Position numbers and translations under genes: made by a program
Notes under the pieces: model-generated
Told to the model about the DNA's origin: nothing
The model's database searches: none
What the model saw: the letters and a program-made list of their open reading frames with translations, nothing else
Assembly (NCBI RefSeq): GCF_024666595.1
Contig: NZ_CP088296.1
Location: forward strand, 2,470,501-2,534,500
Origin: Sphingomonas sp. J315
GTDB lineage: Bacteria; Pseudomonadota; Alphaproteobacteria; Sphingomonadales; Sphingomonadaceae
Reading direction: 5' to 3'
DNA length: 64,000 nucleotides
In this document: positions 39,999 to 48,456 of the stretch, in pieces
Layout of the letters: every line of letters begins with the position of its first letter
Numbering within the stretch: position 1 is the first letter of the stretch

Positions 39999-40775
39999 AT
40001 GGCAGACGTCGAGACACTCGAACCGGAAAAGATCGACGCGGGTGCCCCGCCCAGTTCGGGACTGGCCGTCGTGTCGATCGCCAAATCCTATGACAAGCGC
40101 GTCGTGCTGTCCGACGTGTCGCTGTCGGTCGGGCGCGGCGAAGTGGTCGGGCTGCTCGGTCCGAACGGCGCGGGCAAGACGACCTGCTTCTATTCGGTGA
40201 TGGGGCTGGTGAAGCCCGACGCTGGCCGCATCATGCTCGATGGCCACGACATCACCCCGCTGCCGATGTACCGCCGCGCGATCTTGGGCCTGGGCTATCT
40301 GCCGCAGGAAACCTCGATCTTTCGCGGCCTGACCGTCGCCAAGAACATCTCCGCCGTGCTCGAACTGTCCGAGCCGGACAAGGCCGCGCGCGAAGGCAAG
40401 TTGGAAAAGCTGCTCGACGAATTCGGGCTGACCCGCCTGCGCGACGCACCGGCGATGGCGCTGTCGGGCGGTGAACGCCGCCGCGCAGAAATCGCCCGTG
40501 CGCTCGCCGCCGATCCTTCGATCATGCTGCTCGACGAACCGTTCGCGGGCATCGACCCGATCTCGATCGCTGATATCCGCGATCTGGTGAAGGAGCTGAA
40601 GACGCGCAATATCGGCGTCCTCATCACCGACCATAATGTTCGCGAGACGCTCGACATCGTCGACCGCGCCTCGATCATCTATGACGGTCGCGTATTGTTC
40701 GCCGGTTCGCCGGCGGACCTTGTCGCCGACGCCAATGTCCGTCGCTTGTATCTTGGTGAAGGCTTCTCGCTCTAA
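39999..40775 (+). CDS. lptB: LPS export ABC transporter ATP-binding protein LptB
   Basis: 258-residue ATPase: Walker A GPNGAGKTT, Q-loop LGYLPQETSIFRGLT, signature LSGGERRRAEIARAL, Walker B IMLLDEPFAGIDP and H-loop LITDHNVRETLDI. It powers LPS extraction with LptF/LptG. About 25 residues precede the first strand, longer than in E. coli. A 104-nt gap separates it from lptA; it is 3 nt upstream of rpoN. Confidence 0.97.
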   Translation: MADVETLEPEKIDAGAPPSSGLAVVSIAKSYDKRVVLSDVSLSVGRGEVVGLLGPNGAGKTTCFYSVMGLVKPDAGRIMLDGHDITPLPMYRRAILGLGYLPQETSIFRGLTVAKNISAVLELSEPDKAAREGKLEKLLDEFGLTRLRDAPAMALSGGERRRAEIARALAADPSIMLLDEPFAGIDPISIADIRDLVKELKTRNIGVLITDHNVRETLDIVDRASIIYDGRVLFAGSPADLVADANVRRLYLGEGFSL

Positions 40776-40778
40776 GCC

Positions 40779-42284
40779 ATGAGCCTGGCTCCCCGCCTCG
40801 ATCTGCGCCAGTCGCAATCGCTGGTGATGACGCCGCAGTTGCAGCAGGCGATCAAGCTGCTTGCGCTGTCCAACCTCGAGATCGAAACGTTCATCGCCGA
40901 GGAGATCGAGAAGAACCCGCTGCTCGAAACTGGGCGCGCGGATGACGAGCGGGGCGATATCGCCGAACCGGGCGAGCCGCACGAGCCGGTGGTAGAGCGT
41001 GACGGCCCGGCGGATTCGAGCGAACTTCTTTCCTCCGGCGATGCGACTGGCGAAGCCGCGCTCGACGTCGATTTGACCGCCGAGACCTTTCACCATGACA
41101 GCGCCGCCGATTCGGTCGGTGGCCTCGACGGTGGCCTTGGTATGAGCGGGGCGGGGGGCAGCAGCGAGGATGGCCCCGATTTCGACAGCTTCTCGTCCCC
41201 CGACCTCAGCCTTGCCGATCACCTGACGGCGCAGATCGGTGCGGTGATCGACGGCGCGGACCTGTTCATCGCCCAGCATCTGATCGATCAGATCGACGAG
41301 ACCGGATATCTGACCGCCCCGCTGCTCGATATCGCCAGCCGGCTCGGCGTGCCGCTCGCACGGGTGGAGGCGGTGCTGGCGGTGATTCAGACGCTCGACC
41401 CGACCGGCGTCGGCGCGCGCGACCTCGCCGAATGCCTCGCGCTCCAAGCCAAGGAGGCGGACCGCTACGACCCGTGCATGGCGGCGCTGATCGCGAATCT
41501 CGACCTGCTCGCGCGCGGCGAGCTGGCGCGGCTGAAGCGCATCTGCGGCGTCGATGACGAGGATATGGCGGACATGATCCGCGAGCTGCGCAGCTACGAT
41601 CCCAAGCCCGGCTGTCGCTATGGCGGGGAGCCGGTTTCGGCTGTGACCCCGGATATCTTCGTGGCGCGGCGCGGCGAAGCCTGGGCGATCGAACTCAACA
41701 GCGCGACGCTTCCGCGCGTGCTGGTCAACCGGGCATATTATACCGAGGTGTCGGCGGGGCCGCAGGACAAGTCGAGCAAGGCGTGGCTCAGCGACATGCT
41801 CGCCAGCGCCAACTGGCTGGTCAAGGCACTCGACCAGCGCCAGCGCACGATCATCAAGGTGGCGAGCGAGATCGTGAAGCAGCAGGAAGCGTTTTTCCGC
41901 CACGGCGTCAGCCACCTGAAGCCGCTGACCCTGCGCCAGATCGCCGATGCGATCGAGATGCACGAATCGACCGTCAGCCGCGTGACCAGCAACAAATATC
42001 TCAGCTGTGCGCGCGGCCTGTTCGAACTGAAATATTTCTTCACCTCGGCGATTCAGTCCGCCGATGGCGGCGACGCGGTTTCGGCGGAGGCCGTGAAGAG
42101 CGCGATCCGCGCGCTGATCCAGGCGGAGGATCCCAAGAAGATCCTGTCCGACGACACGTTGGTCGAGATGCTCAACGCCAAGGGCTTCGACATCGCCCGC
42201 CGGACCGTGGCGAAGTATCGCGAGGCGATGGGCATCGGCAGTTCGGTCCAGCGCAGACGGCAGAAGGCGCTGGAGGGGGCGTAG
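40779..42284 (+). CDS. rpoN: RNA polymerase sigma-54 factor
   Basis: A 501-residue sigma-54 with all regions: the Gln/Leu-rich activator-interacting region I (RQSQSLVMTPQLQQAIKLLA), an acidic region II, the core-binding region, the HTH (LTLRQIADAIEMHESTVSRV) and the RpoN box (ARRTVAKYREAMGI). It directs transcription that needs AAA+ activators, often nitrogen and motility genes. The lptB-rpoN linkage is conserved. The ptsP product at 15 kb belongs to the nitrogen-PTS that is often encoded beside rpoN. Confidence 0.97.
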   Translation: MSLAPRLDLRQSQSLVMTPQLQQAIKLLALSNLEIETFIAEEIEKNPLLETGRADDERGDIAEPGEPHEPVVERDGPADSSELLSSGDATGEAALDVDLTAETFHHDSAADSVGGLDGGLGMSGAGGSSEDGPDFDSFSSPDLSLADHLTAQIGAVIDGADLFIAQHLIDQIDETGYLTAPLLDIASRLGVPLARVEAVLAVIQTLDPTGVGARDLAECLALQAKEADRYDPCMAALIANLDLLARGELARLKRICGVDDEDMADMIRELRSYDPKPGCRYGGEPVSAVTPDIFVARRGEAWAIELNSATLPRVLVNRAYYTEVSAGPQDKSSKAWLSDMLASANWLVKALDQRQRTIIKVASEIVKQQEAFFRHGVSHLKPLTLRQIADAIEMHESTVSRVTSNKYLSCARGLFELKYFFTSAIQSADGGDAVSAEAVKSAIRALIQAEDPKKILSDDTLVEMLNAKGFDIARRTVAKYREAMGIGSSVQRRRQKALEGA

Positions 42285-42320
42285 AAAGGCCTCACCCTTG
42301 CGGGGGAGGATTGATGGGCA

Positions 42321-43235
42321 TCACTCCCCCCGCCCGGCCTCGTTAGCAATCGCCCCCAACTCCCGATCGAACAGCCGCGCCGCCATCAACGCCGTCGCAG
42401 CCGAACGCGCGAAAAACTCTTTCGGAATCGCGTCGAAATCGTCTCCCGGCTGGTGGTAATCGGGATAGTCCTCGACTCCCATATACGCGAACGGGATGCC
42501 GCGGCGGTGGAAGGCATAATGGTCCGACCCCGCGGTCCAGTCGTCGCTGCCCTTCCACAGCGGCCCGTCATGCCCGATCTTCAGCGTCACCGGCGCACCG
42601 CTCGCCAGCGCCTCGAACCGCGCACGCAGGAAAGGATAGTGATGGGCCCCTGCGATCCACAATTCGCCCTTGTCGCTACGGCTCATCATGTCGAGGTTGA
42701 GGTTCAGCACGATCCGTCCGCGCGGCACCGGCGGCGCTTCGACGAACGCCATCGCGCCGTACATTCCCTGCTCTTCGGCGTCCCATAGCGCGAAGATCAC
42801 GTCATGCACGGGGCGCTCGCGGGCGAAACTCGCCGCGATCGACAGCAATGTCGCGACCCCCGACGCATTGTCGTCCGCGCCGTTGAGCACCTTGCCGTCG
42901 CGCACGCCGAAATGGTCGTAATGCGCGCCGATCACCAGCACCCGGTCGCTCGATCGCGTCCCGCGAATCCGGCCGACCAGATTGACCCCGTCGAGTGTCT
43001 GGTCCTTGTGCCGCGCCTTGAAGGGCTGTTCATACCCCTCGCCGAACGGTTCGATCCCGATCGCCTGCATCCGCCCGATCAGATAGGCGCGCGCCTTGGC
43101 CGACCCCGGCGTCCCGACCAGTCGCCCCTGCATGCCATCCGCTGCGAGGATGCGGACATCCTCGAACAACTGATCCGGCGACGCGGCGACGGGGGTGAGC
43201 AGGGCGACGGAAAGGGCGAGCGCGCGAACAAGCAT
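42321..43235 (-). CDS. M28-family zinc aminopeptidase, exported
   Basis: A signal peptide (MLVRALALSVALLTPVAA) leads into an M28 fold with the two-zinc ligands: His in IGAHYDHFG, Asp in NGADDNASGVA, the Glu pair in WDAEEQGMYG, Asp in NLNLDMMSRS and a C-terminal His in EDYPDYHQPGDDFD. A PA-like insert is absent, so it is a compact form of about 304 residues. Divergent from dapB. Confidence 0.9.
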   Translation of the reverse strand: MLVRALALSVALLTPVAASPDQLFEDVRILAADGMQGRLVGTPGSAKARAYLIGRMQAIGIEPFGEGYEQPFKARHKDQTLDGVNLVGRIRGTRSSDRVLVIGAHYDHFGVRDGKVLNGADDNASGVATLLSIAASFARERPVHDVIFALWDAEEQGMYGAMAFVEAPPVPRGRIVLNLNLDMMSRSDKGELWIAGAHHYPFLRARFEALASGAPVTLKIGHDGPLWKGSDDWTAGSDHYAFHRRGIPFAYMGVEDYPDYHQPGDDFDAIPKEFFARSAATALMAARLFDRELGAIANEAGRGE

Positions 43236-43345
43236 CCCCGTTGCTTCGCCGCCAACCGCCTGCACCGCAAGCGAAAAGCCGAACCGCCCCGCCACGCAGC
43301 AATTCCCCTGTTGCAGTCGCCGCCTTCCCCCGCCAAGCACAAGCC

Positions 43346-44074
43346 ATGACCAGCATCGGCATCTACGGCAGCCTCGGCCGCATGGGCACCGCCATCCGCG
43401 ACATCCTGGCCGTTCAAGGCGTGCGCCTTGCCGGCGGCGCGGACGCGGGGGACGACCCCACCGAGCTGGCGCGCGCCGCCGATGCGCTGGTCGATTTCTC
43501 GACCGCTTCGGCGCTGGCCGCGCATCTTGCCGCCGCGCGCGACGCGGGGACGCCGATCGTTATCGGCACCACCGGTCTCACCGCCACCGATCACGCCGCA
43601 ATCGACGATGCCGCGCGCGACATCGCGGTGCTCCAGACCGGCAACACCTCGCTTGGCGTCGTGCTGCTCACCCGGCTGGTACGCGAGGCGGCGGCGCGGC
43701 TTGGCCCCGATTGGGATATCGAGATTGTCGAGGCGCACCACCGGCACAAGCTCGACGCGCCCTCGGGCACCGCATTGATGCTCGGCGAAGCCGCCGCCGC
43801 CGGGCGCGGCGTTTCGCTCGGCGAAGTCCGCGTCGCCGACCGCGCCGGCCTGTCGGGCGCACGGGCGGAGGGGACGATCGGCTTCGCGTCGCTGCGCGGC
43901 GGCAGCATCGTCGGCGACCATAATGTCATGCTGGCGACCGAAGGCGAGCGCATCGAGCTGGCGCATTATGCCCAGGATCGCGCGATCTTCGCGCGCGGCG
44001 CGGTGCGCGCGGCGCTGTGGCTAGCGGGCCAGCCCGCCGGGCGCTACACGATGGATTCGGTGCTCGGGCTTTGA
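43346..44074 (+). CDS. dapB: 4-hydroxy-tetrahydrodipicolinate reductase
   Basis: Reduces hydroxy-tetrahydrodipicolinate in the lysine/DAP pathway, needed for peptidoglycan. N-terminal nucleotide motif IYGSLGRMGTAI; catalytic EAHHRHKLDAPSGTAL is intact; IGFASLRGGSIVGDHNV is near the C-terminus. 242 residues. The stop overlaps the TTG start of nth (TTGA). lysC, encoding the first step of the pathway, lies at 21.5-22.8 kb. Confidence 0.97.
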   Translation: MTSIGIYGSLGRMGTAIRDILAVQGVRLAGGADAGDDPTELARAADALVDFSTASALAAHLAAARDAGTPIVIGTTGLTATDHAAIDDAARDIAVLQTGNTSLGVVLLTRLVREAAARLGPDWDIEIVEAHHRHKLDAPSGTALMLGEAAAAGRGVSLGEVRVADRAGLSGARAEGTIGFASLRGGSIVGDHNVMLATEGERIELAHYAQDRAIFARGAVRAALWLAGQPAGRYTMDSVLGL

Positions 44075-44733
44075 AGAAGGCCGATATTTTCGCCTTTTTC
44101 GAGCGGCTGGCCTCGGCCAACCCGCACCCCGAGACCGAACTCGAATCGGTCAACGACTATACGTTGCTCGTCGCCGTCGTGTTGTCGGCGCAGGCGACCG
44201 ATGCCGGAGTGAACAAGGCGACCCGGCGCCTGTTTGCCGAGGTCACGACGCCCGAGCAGATGGTCGCGCTGGGTGAGGATGGCCTCAAGCAGCACATCAA
44301 AACGATCGGCCTGTTCAACAGCAAGGCCAAGAACGTCATCGCACTCAGCGAAGCGCTGATCGCGCAGCATGGCAGCCAGGTTCCAGAGGACCGCGACGCG
44401 CTCGAACGCCTCCCCGGTGTCGGTCGCAAGACCGCCAATGTCGTGATGAACGTCGCGTTCGGGCATGAGACGTTCGCGGTCGACACGCATCTGTTCCGCG
44501 TCGGCAACCGTACCGGCCTTGCACCCGGCAAGACCCCGCTTGCGGTCGAGAAGAAGCTGGAAAAGGTCGTCCCGCAGCCCTTCCGCCTCCACGCGCACCA
44601 CTGGCTGATCCTGCACGGCCGTTATATCTGCAAGGCGCGCACCCCCGAATGCTGGCGCTGTCCGGTTGTCGATCTGTGCGCCTACAAGCCCAAGACTCCC
44701 GCGCCCAAGGGTTGGAAAGAAGCCGCGGTTTAG
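44071..44733 (+). CDS. nth: Endonuclease III
   Basis: A DNA glycosylase/AP lyase for oxidised pyrimidines. HhH motif ERLPGVGRKTANVVM with the catalytic lysine, FAVDTHLFRVGNR with the catalytic Asp, and a C-terminal 4Fe-4S cluster with spacing C-x6-C-x2-C-x5-C (CKARTPECWRCPVVDLC). The TTG at 44071 overlaps the dapB stop and gives the usual N-terminus (KKADIFAFFERL). 220 residues. Confidence 0.96.
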   Translation: MKKADIFAFFERLASANPHPETELESVNDYTLLVAVVLSAQATDAGVNKATRRLFAEVTTPEQMVALGEDGLKQHIKTIGLFNSKAKNVIALSEALIAQHGSQVPEDRDALERLPGVGRKTANVVMNVAFGHETFAVDTHLFRVGNRTGLAPGKTPLAVEKKLEKVVPQPFRLHAHHWLILHGRYICKARTPECWRCPVVDLCAYKPKTPAPKGWKEAAV

Positions 44734-44776
44734 CGCTGGCGCAGCGCGCAAGCCTTTGCTAGGCGCTGCATCCCAC

Positions 44777-44853
44777 GCACCCGTAGCTCAGTTGGATAGA
44801 GCGCTGCCCTCCGAAGGCAGAGGCCAGGGGTTCGAATCCCTTCGGGTGCGCCA
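44777..44853 (+). tRNA. tRNA-Arg (CCG anticodon)
   Basis: A complete 77-nt cloverleaf including encoded CCA: acceptor arms GCACCCG and CGGGTGC, D-arm GCTCAGTTGGATAGAGC, anticodon stem CTGCC/GGCAG with loop CTCCGAA (anticodon CCG), variable loop, and T-loop GGTTCGAATCC. It reads CGG arginine codons. It sits between nth and dps and is not flanked by any integrase or att-like repeat. Confidence 0.96.
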
Positions 44854-44906
44854 ATCTTCCCATGCCCAGCCAAGTGCCGGACCGCGTAGCGGCCCGGCTG
44901 GCTCAT

Positions 44907-45404
44907 TCACCCCTTTCGGCTGCTCTCGAACAGGAACCATGCCCGTTCCTCGGCCTGGTCGGTCCAGTCGTCGAGCACGCCGCTGGTCGCATTGTCCTTG
45001 GCGTCGTCGACGATTTCCTTGGCCTCGCGCAGCTTCTCGACCAGCTTCAGATTATCCTCGCGCAGTTCGGCGAGCATCTTTTCGGCGCTGACGAACTCGG
45101 CGTCATTATCCTTGATCGTCTGGCGGCGGGCGATGTCGCCGATGGATCGCAGCGTCGTGTTGCCGGTCTTGCGCACCCGCTCGGCGATCACGTCGGTCGT
45201 CGCCAGGATCTGCGTCGCCTGATCATCGAGCATCAAATGATAGTCGCGGAAATGCGGGCCGGATACGTGCCAGTGGAAATTCTTGGTCTTGAGGTACAGC
45301 GCAAAGCTGTCCGCCAAGATGCCATTGAGCGCGTCCGCCACGCTCTTCGTATCGTTGCGGGCAAGATCGGTCGGCGTCTTCAGCGCGGCGTCGGTATCGG
45401 CCAT
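44907..45404 (-). CDS. dps: Dps-family DNA-binding ferritin-like protein
   Basis: A 165-residue four-helix ferritin-like protein. The inter-subunit ferroxidase residues are in KTKNFHWHVSGPHFRDYHLM and DDQATQILATTDVIAERVR. Dps stores iron and protects DNA in stress or stationary phase. The N-terminal tail has several Asp/Lys residues. An IS481-family element begins about 100 nt upstream of its start, so upstream regulatory DNA may have been truncated. Confidence 0.94.
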   Translation of the reverse strand: MADTDAALKTPTDLARNDTKSVADALNGILADSFALYLKTKNFHWHVSGPHFRDYHLMLDDQATQILATTDVIAERVRKTGNTTLRSIGDIARRQTIKDNDAEFVSAEKMLAELREDNLKLVEKLREAKEIVDDAKDNATSGVLDDWTDQAEERAWFLFESSRKG

Positions 45405-45507
45405 GGTCGGGGTCCCTCGCTATTGGTTGAGTCGGATGTGGAACGACTCATACCCATTTGGGGTCCGCATTCGCTGACGCAATTGCCCGATCAGGCATAT
45501 TGACAGC

Positions 45508-46474
45508 TTAGGTGTTTGGTCCCGGGGTGTGGCGACACGGGTCGATTTTGAAGCGGTCTGGGTCGTCTGTCCAGACGCGGGCGATGTATTCGTAGGGCGT
45601 GAGGCCGCGTATGGTCTTGAGCCTTCGGCCATAATTGTAGGCGTCAATGAAGAGCTGGAGGTGCTGCCGAAGCTGGTCGTGGCTATCGTAATGGTAGCGT
45701 TTGACCGTGGCATCCTTGATGGTGCGGTTCATTCGCTCGACCTGGCCGTTGGTCCAGGGATGGTTTGGCTTGGTGAGGCGGTGCTCAATCCCGTGCTCGC
45801 GGCAGATCTGATCGAAACGGTGGACGCGATAGCGGGCGGTCCATCCATCGCGGTTACGCGGTAGGTCGGCGAACTGGATGCCGTTATCGGTGAGGATGGT
45901 ATGCAGGTTGTACGGCACCGCCTCGAGCAGCGCCTCGAGGAATGCCACCGCCGTCGGCCGATCTGCCTTGTGGTGCAGTTGGACGAAGGCGAACTTCGAG
46001 GTGCAATCGATGCCCACATAGAGGTGAAGCTTGCCCTCTTCGGTGCGGACATCGGCGATATCGATGTGGAAGTAGCCGATCGGGTACGCCTTGAACTTCT
46101 GCTTGGCAGGCTTGTCGCCGGTCATATCTGGCAGTCGGCTGATGCCATGACGCTGCAGGCAGCGATGAAGAGCCGAGCGTGTCAGGTGGGGGGATCGTGG
46201 CCTGCAGCGTGTACAGACAGTCATCGAGCGGCAAGAGCGTGTGGCGCCGGAAGGCCACGATCATCGCCTCCTCCTCGGTGGTGAGGACGGTGGAATGAAT
46301 GGCCTTCGGCCCCATCGCGGCGTCGGCGGTATGCGTTCTCTTGCGCCACTTCTGAACCGTCGTGGCGCTGATGCCGTGGCGACGGGCGAGCGCTCTTACG
46401 CTCTCTTCACTCCGCTGTATCGCTCGACGGACTGCCTCAGTCGTGGTGGCGCTGCCGTGTAGAACCTGGCCCAT
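45508..46474 (-). CDS. IS481-family transposase, interrupted by a frameshift
   Basis: N-terminal helix-turn-helix (RALARRHGISATTVQKWRKR) and an rve/DDE integrase core: HIDIADVRTEEGKLHLYVGI, TILTDNGIQFAD and NGQVERMNRTIKDAT supply the Asp, Asp and Glu. The reading frame breaks at a six-G run 46188-46193; with five bases it reads ATIPHLTRSALHRCLQRHG. If real, the element is inactive; the same type of error occurs across the window, so it may be intact. The last codons and stop lie in the terminal repeat. Confidence 0.88.
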
Positions 46475-46534
46475 AGCTCTTCCCGCAAAATATGATGGTC
46501 AGTCGTACCACCACACTGCGGGACTAAACACCTA
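45509..46534 (-). mobile_element. IS481-family insertion sequence
   Basis: Terminal inverted repeats of about 24 bp: TAGGTGTTTGGTCCCGGGGT at the left and its counterpart TAGGTGTTTAGTCCCGCAGT read inward from the right end. They enclose one transposase gene. The total of about 1.03 kb fits IS481. Flanks (CAGCT on the left, GATCA on the right) show no clear target duplication. The right end carries CCTAGA, resembling the NCTAGN target known for IS481, while the left carries CTTAGG, so the boundary could be 6-10 bp further in. Confidence 0.9.
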
Positions 46535-47098
46535 GATCAGTCGCAGCGCGGCCGCACCGATCACTACGCCTGCGAGCAGGCAGAAGAGCCCGAACGCAAT
46601 GCGAAACCCGCGTATCGGCAGCTGGCGCCAGCTCAGTTCGCCCATCAACGCGGCGGCGAGGTTCACCACGAAAATTCCCGCGCACGCTCCGCCCAGCGCA
46701 AACCACGGGGTCTGTGCGCGCACCCCGAAGGCCAGCGTGAAGAACTGCGTCGTATCGCCGAGCGCGAGGATAAAGATGCCGAGCAGTGGCGTCAGCAACG
46801 CACCCAGCCGCCAGCCCTCCAGCCGGTCGGGCGCCTTGAGCCGCCACAACGCCCCCATCGCCGCAAAGATCAGCGCGAGCGCGAGCAGCAATTGCTTGGC
46901 ATTGGGTGTGAGCAGCGGTGCGATCAGCAATGCGCCCGTCGCGGCGATGGCGTTGCCGGCGGCATGGGCGAGCAGCGCGGCGAACGCGACAGTGAAGGGG
47001 CGGCCATAGCGATCGGCCAGGATCGCAACGAGCCAGGGCGAACGATCCCCGGCCTGCGTCAGCAGTGCGGCGATGAACGCAGGGACCACCGCCTCCAT
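46532..47098 (-). CDS. TMEM165/GDT1 (UPF0016) family membrane protein
   Basis: A 188-residue protein with six hydrophobic segments in two homologous halves. The family's E-x-G-D-[KR]-[TS] motif appears as TQAGDRSPW in the first half and LALGDTTQF in the second, so both halves lack the usual leading Glu. GDT1 proteins move Mn2+ or Ca2+ in exchange for H+. The stop codon lies at the junction with the IS481 element, so the natural C-terminus may have been altered by a few residues. Confidence 0.8.
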   Translation of the reverse strand: MEAVVPAFIAALLTQAGDRSPWLVAILADRYGRPFTVAFAALLAHAAGNAIAATGALLIAPLLTPNAKQLLLALALIFAAMGALWRLKAPDRLEGWRLGALLTPLLGIFILALGDTTQFFTLAFGVRAQTPWFALGGACAGIFVVNLAAALMGELSWRQLPIRGFRIAFGLFCLLAGVVIGAAALRLI

Positions 47099-47109
47099 AA
47101 TTCAGTGTC

Positions 47110-47427
47110 TCAGCTGGCGAGGCGGATCGAGCAGGCGGCGGCGAACGCCGCGCCGGTGCGCGAATCGGTACGCCCGCACGCCACCGCGTCGCGCAGCAGC
47201 GACAGGCCGTCGGCGATCATCGGTCCGCGCTGTCCCTGCGCCAGCGCAGATCCGATCGCGTGGACGATGCACACGGCGGGGGTCAGGCCATTGGCCATCG
47301 CGATCTTCCGAATCGCGTCAAGATCGGCGGCGAGGTCGGACGTCGCCGCGCGCGCCGCGCGCGCGCCGATCGAATCGATCTGCTGGTGGAGTTCGTTCGT
47401 CAGCACCCAGTTCAGTCCGCCCGTCAT
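47110..47427 (-). CDS. Hypothetical protein
   Basis: A start at 47427 gives about 105 residues, mostly helical and Ala-rich (LNWVLTNELHQQIDSIGARA, MIADGLSLLRDAVACG). The frame is open 37 codons further upstream but that part looks non-coding. It lies 11 nt upstream of the GDT1-like gene on the same strand. There is no signal peptide or recognised domain. Confidence 0.55.
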   Translation of the reverse strand: MTGGLNWVLTNELHQQIDSIGARAARAATSDLAADLDAIRKIAMANGLTPAVCIVHAIGSALAQGQRGPMIADGLSLLRDAVACGRTDSRTGAAFAAACSIRLAS

Positions 47428-47618
47428 TACCGCCTCCGCTCGTCCGTTCTCCTCTATGGCGAGAGCGTGCGACAATATGGTTAACAGCATGATAACACAC
47501 TCACGCGGACGACCACGCGCTTGACATTGCCGCGCCAAGGCGGCATGCGCCCCTCCTGAGAGCGGTCTGCCAGCGCGCGGCCGCTTTATTCGTTTTTGAT
47601 TTTTGCAGGACCCGGGCG

Positions 47619-47786
47619 ATGGCCAAGCCGACTACCGTCAAGATCAAGCTCGTCAGCACCGCTGACACCGGCTTTTTCTACGTGACCAAGAAGAATCCGC
47701 GCAACCTGACCGAGAAGCTGAGCTTCCGGAAGTACGACCCCGTCGTGCGCAAGCATGTCGAGTTCAAGGAAGCGAAGATCAAGTAA
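47619..47786 (+). CDS. rpmG: 50S ribosomal protein L33
   Basis: A 55-residue protein, too short for a long-ORF scan: [20 protein letters not shown], then [18 protein letters not shown] and ending [10 protein letters not shown]. It lacks the CxxC pairs, so it is the zinc-free form. An AGGACCC sequence lies about 7 nt before the ATG. In many alphaproteobacteria rpmG is near divK/pleD; here a 2.5-kb IS-bearing segment lies between rpmG and the divK-like gene. Confidence 0.95.
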   Translation: MAKPTTVKIKLVSTADTGFFYVTKKNPRNLTEKLSFRKYDPVVRKHVEFKEAKIK

Positions 47787-47848
47787 GACCGGCGTCAGCC
47801 GATCTTACGCAGCCCCGGCGCAGGCCGGGGCCGCCCACGGCACGCGGA

Positions 47849-47878
47849 GCCGCAGAAGGATCGCTTCTGCGGCTTTTT
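47849..47878 (+). terminator. Rho-independent terminator of rpmG
   Basis: Stem GCCGCAGAAG / CTTCTGCGGC with a five-base loop, followed immediately by TTTTT. This is the clearest intrinsic terminator in the window. Confidence 0.9.
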
Positions 47879-47889
47879 GTGTGTTGGCC

Positions 47890-48455
47890 GGGGCGTCACT
47901 TCAATTGATGTTGTGGCGGTGATGAGGGGGGTGAGGTTCCAAGCTCGCCACGATTACCTATTTTATCCCCAGAATCTTCTCCCATTACCAAGCCCGAAAG
48001 CGCCCCGTCCCAAATGAACGGTGCAGCGATTCCGGGCGTTGATATCCCAGGTGCAGCGTTGATGCGGATCGGCGAAACTCCGCCGCACCCGTCGTCATCG
48101 GAATGTGCCACGATGAAATGGACAGGGTTCCGGATCGGGCAACAGCGACAAACATCGGCTTAGGCGCGCGGCGACGCCTCGGCAGGCCGGTTACCGCCGA
48201 GCGCATACACATCTTGTCCGAAAAGGCCTGCTGGCACCGATTGCTTCGGTGGATGGCATGGTGGGGATAGCGCGGCCGAACGAGGCGTGAAAGGTGGTCG
48301 TAACGAGCGAGTAACGAATTTGCTCCGTAGAATAAATAACCAACTAGCTCTTTTCGTTCGAAGCCATTGCGTCTCCGGTATTTAGGATGCAGGCTATAGT
48401 GGCTAACAAAGTAGGCTATGGCCGCTAGCGAACATGTGGGGCGTCATTCTTCATT
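47890..48455. other. Intergenic tract without a recognisable gene
   Basis: About 570 bp between the rpmG terminator and the IS5-family element. Short open frames exist on the minus strand (up to 71 codons, 47896-48111, including SDDDGCGGVSPIRINAAPG) but none has a good ribosome site or a recognisable domain. Base composition becomes visibly more AT-rich from about 48290 to 48470 (for example AATAAATAACCAACTAG). It may be the decayed remains of transferred DNA. Confidence 0.5.
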
Positions 48456-48456
48456 A

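Noticed and set aside
39579..41963. A 794-codon open frame on the minus strand
   Set aside because: It lies antisense to lptA, lptB and rpoN, all of which have complete motifs. No ribosome site or recognisable protein.
44777..44853. tRNA-Arg as an integration site for a genomic island covering 45-50 kb
   Set aside because: There is no integrase gene and no direct repeat of the tRNA 3' end downstream, so an island attached to this tRNA is not supported.
47521..47560. TTGACA upstream of rpmG as a promoter
   Set aside because: The -35 match is perfect but no acceptable -10 element is at the right distance.
47896..48212. Short minus-strand open frames in the tract before the IS5 element
   Set aside because: No ribosome site, domain or consistent codon pattern. 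Reported only as an unexplained tract.
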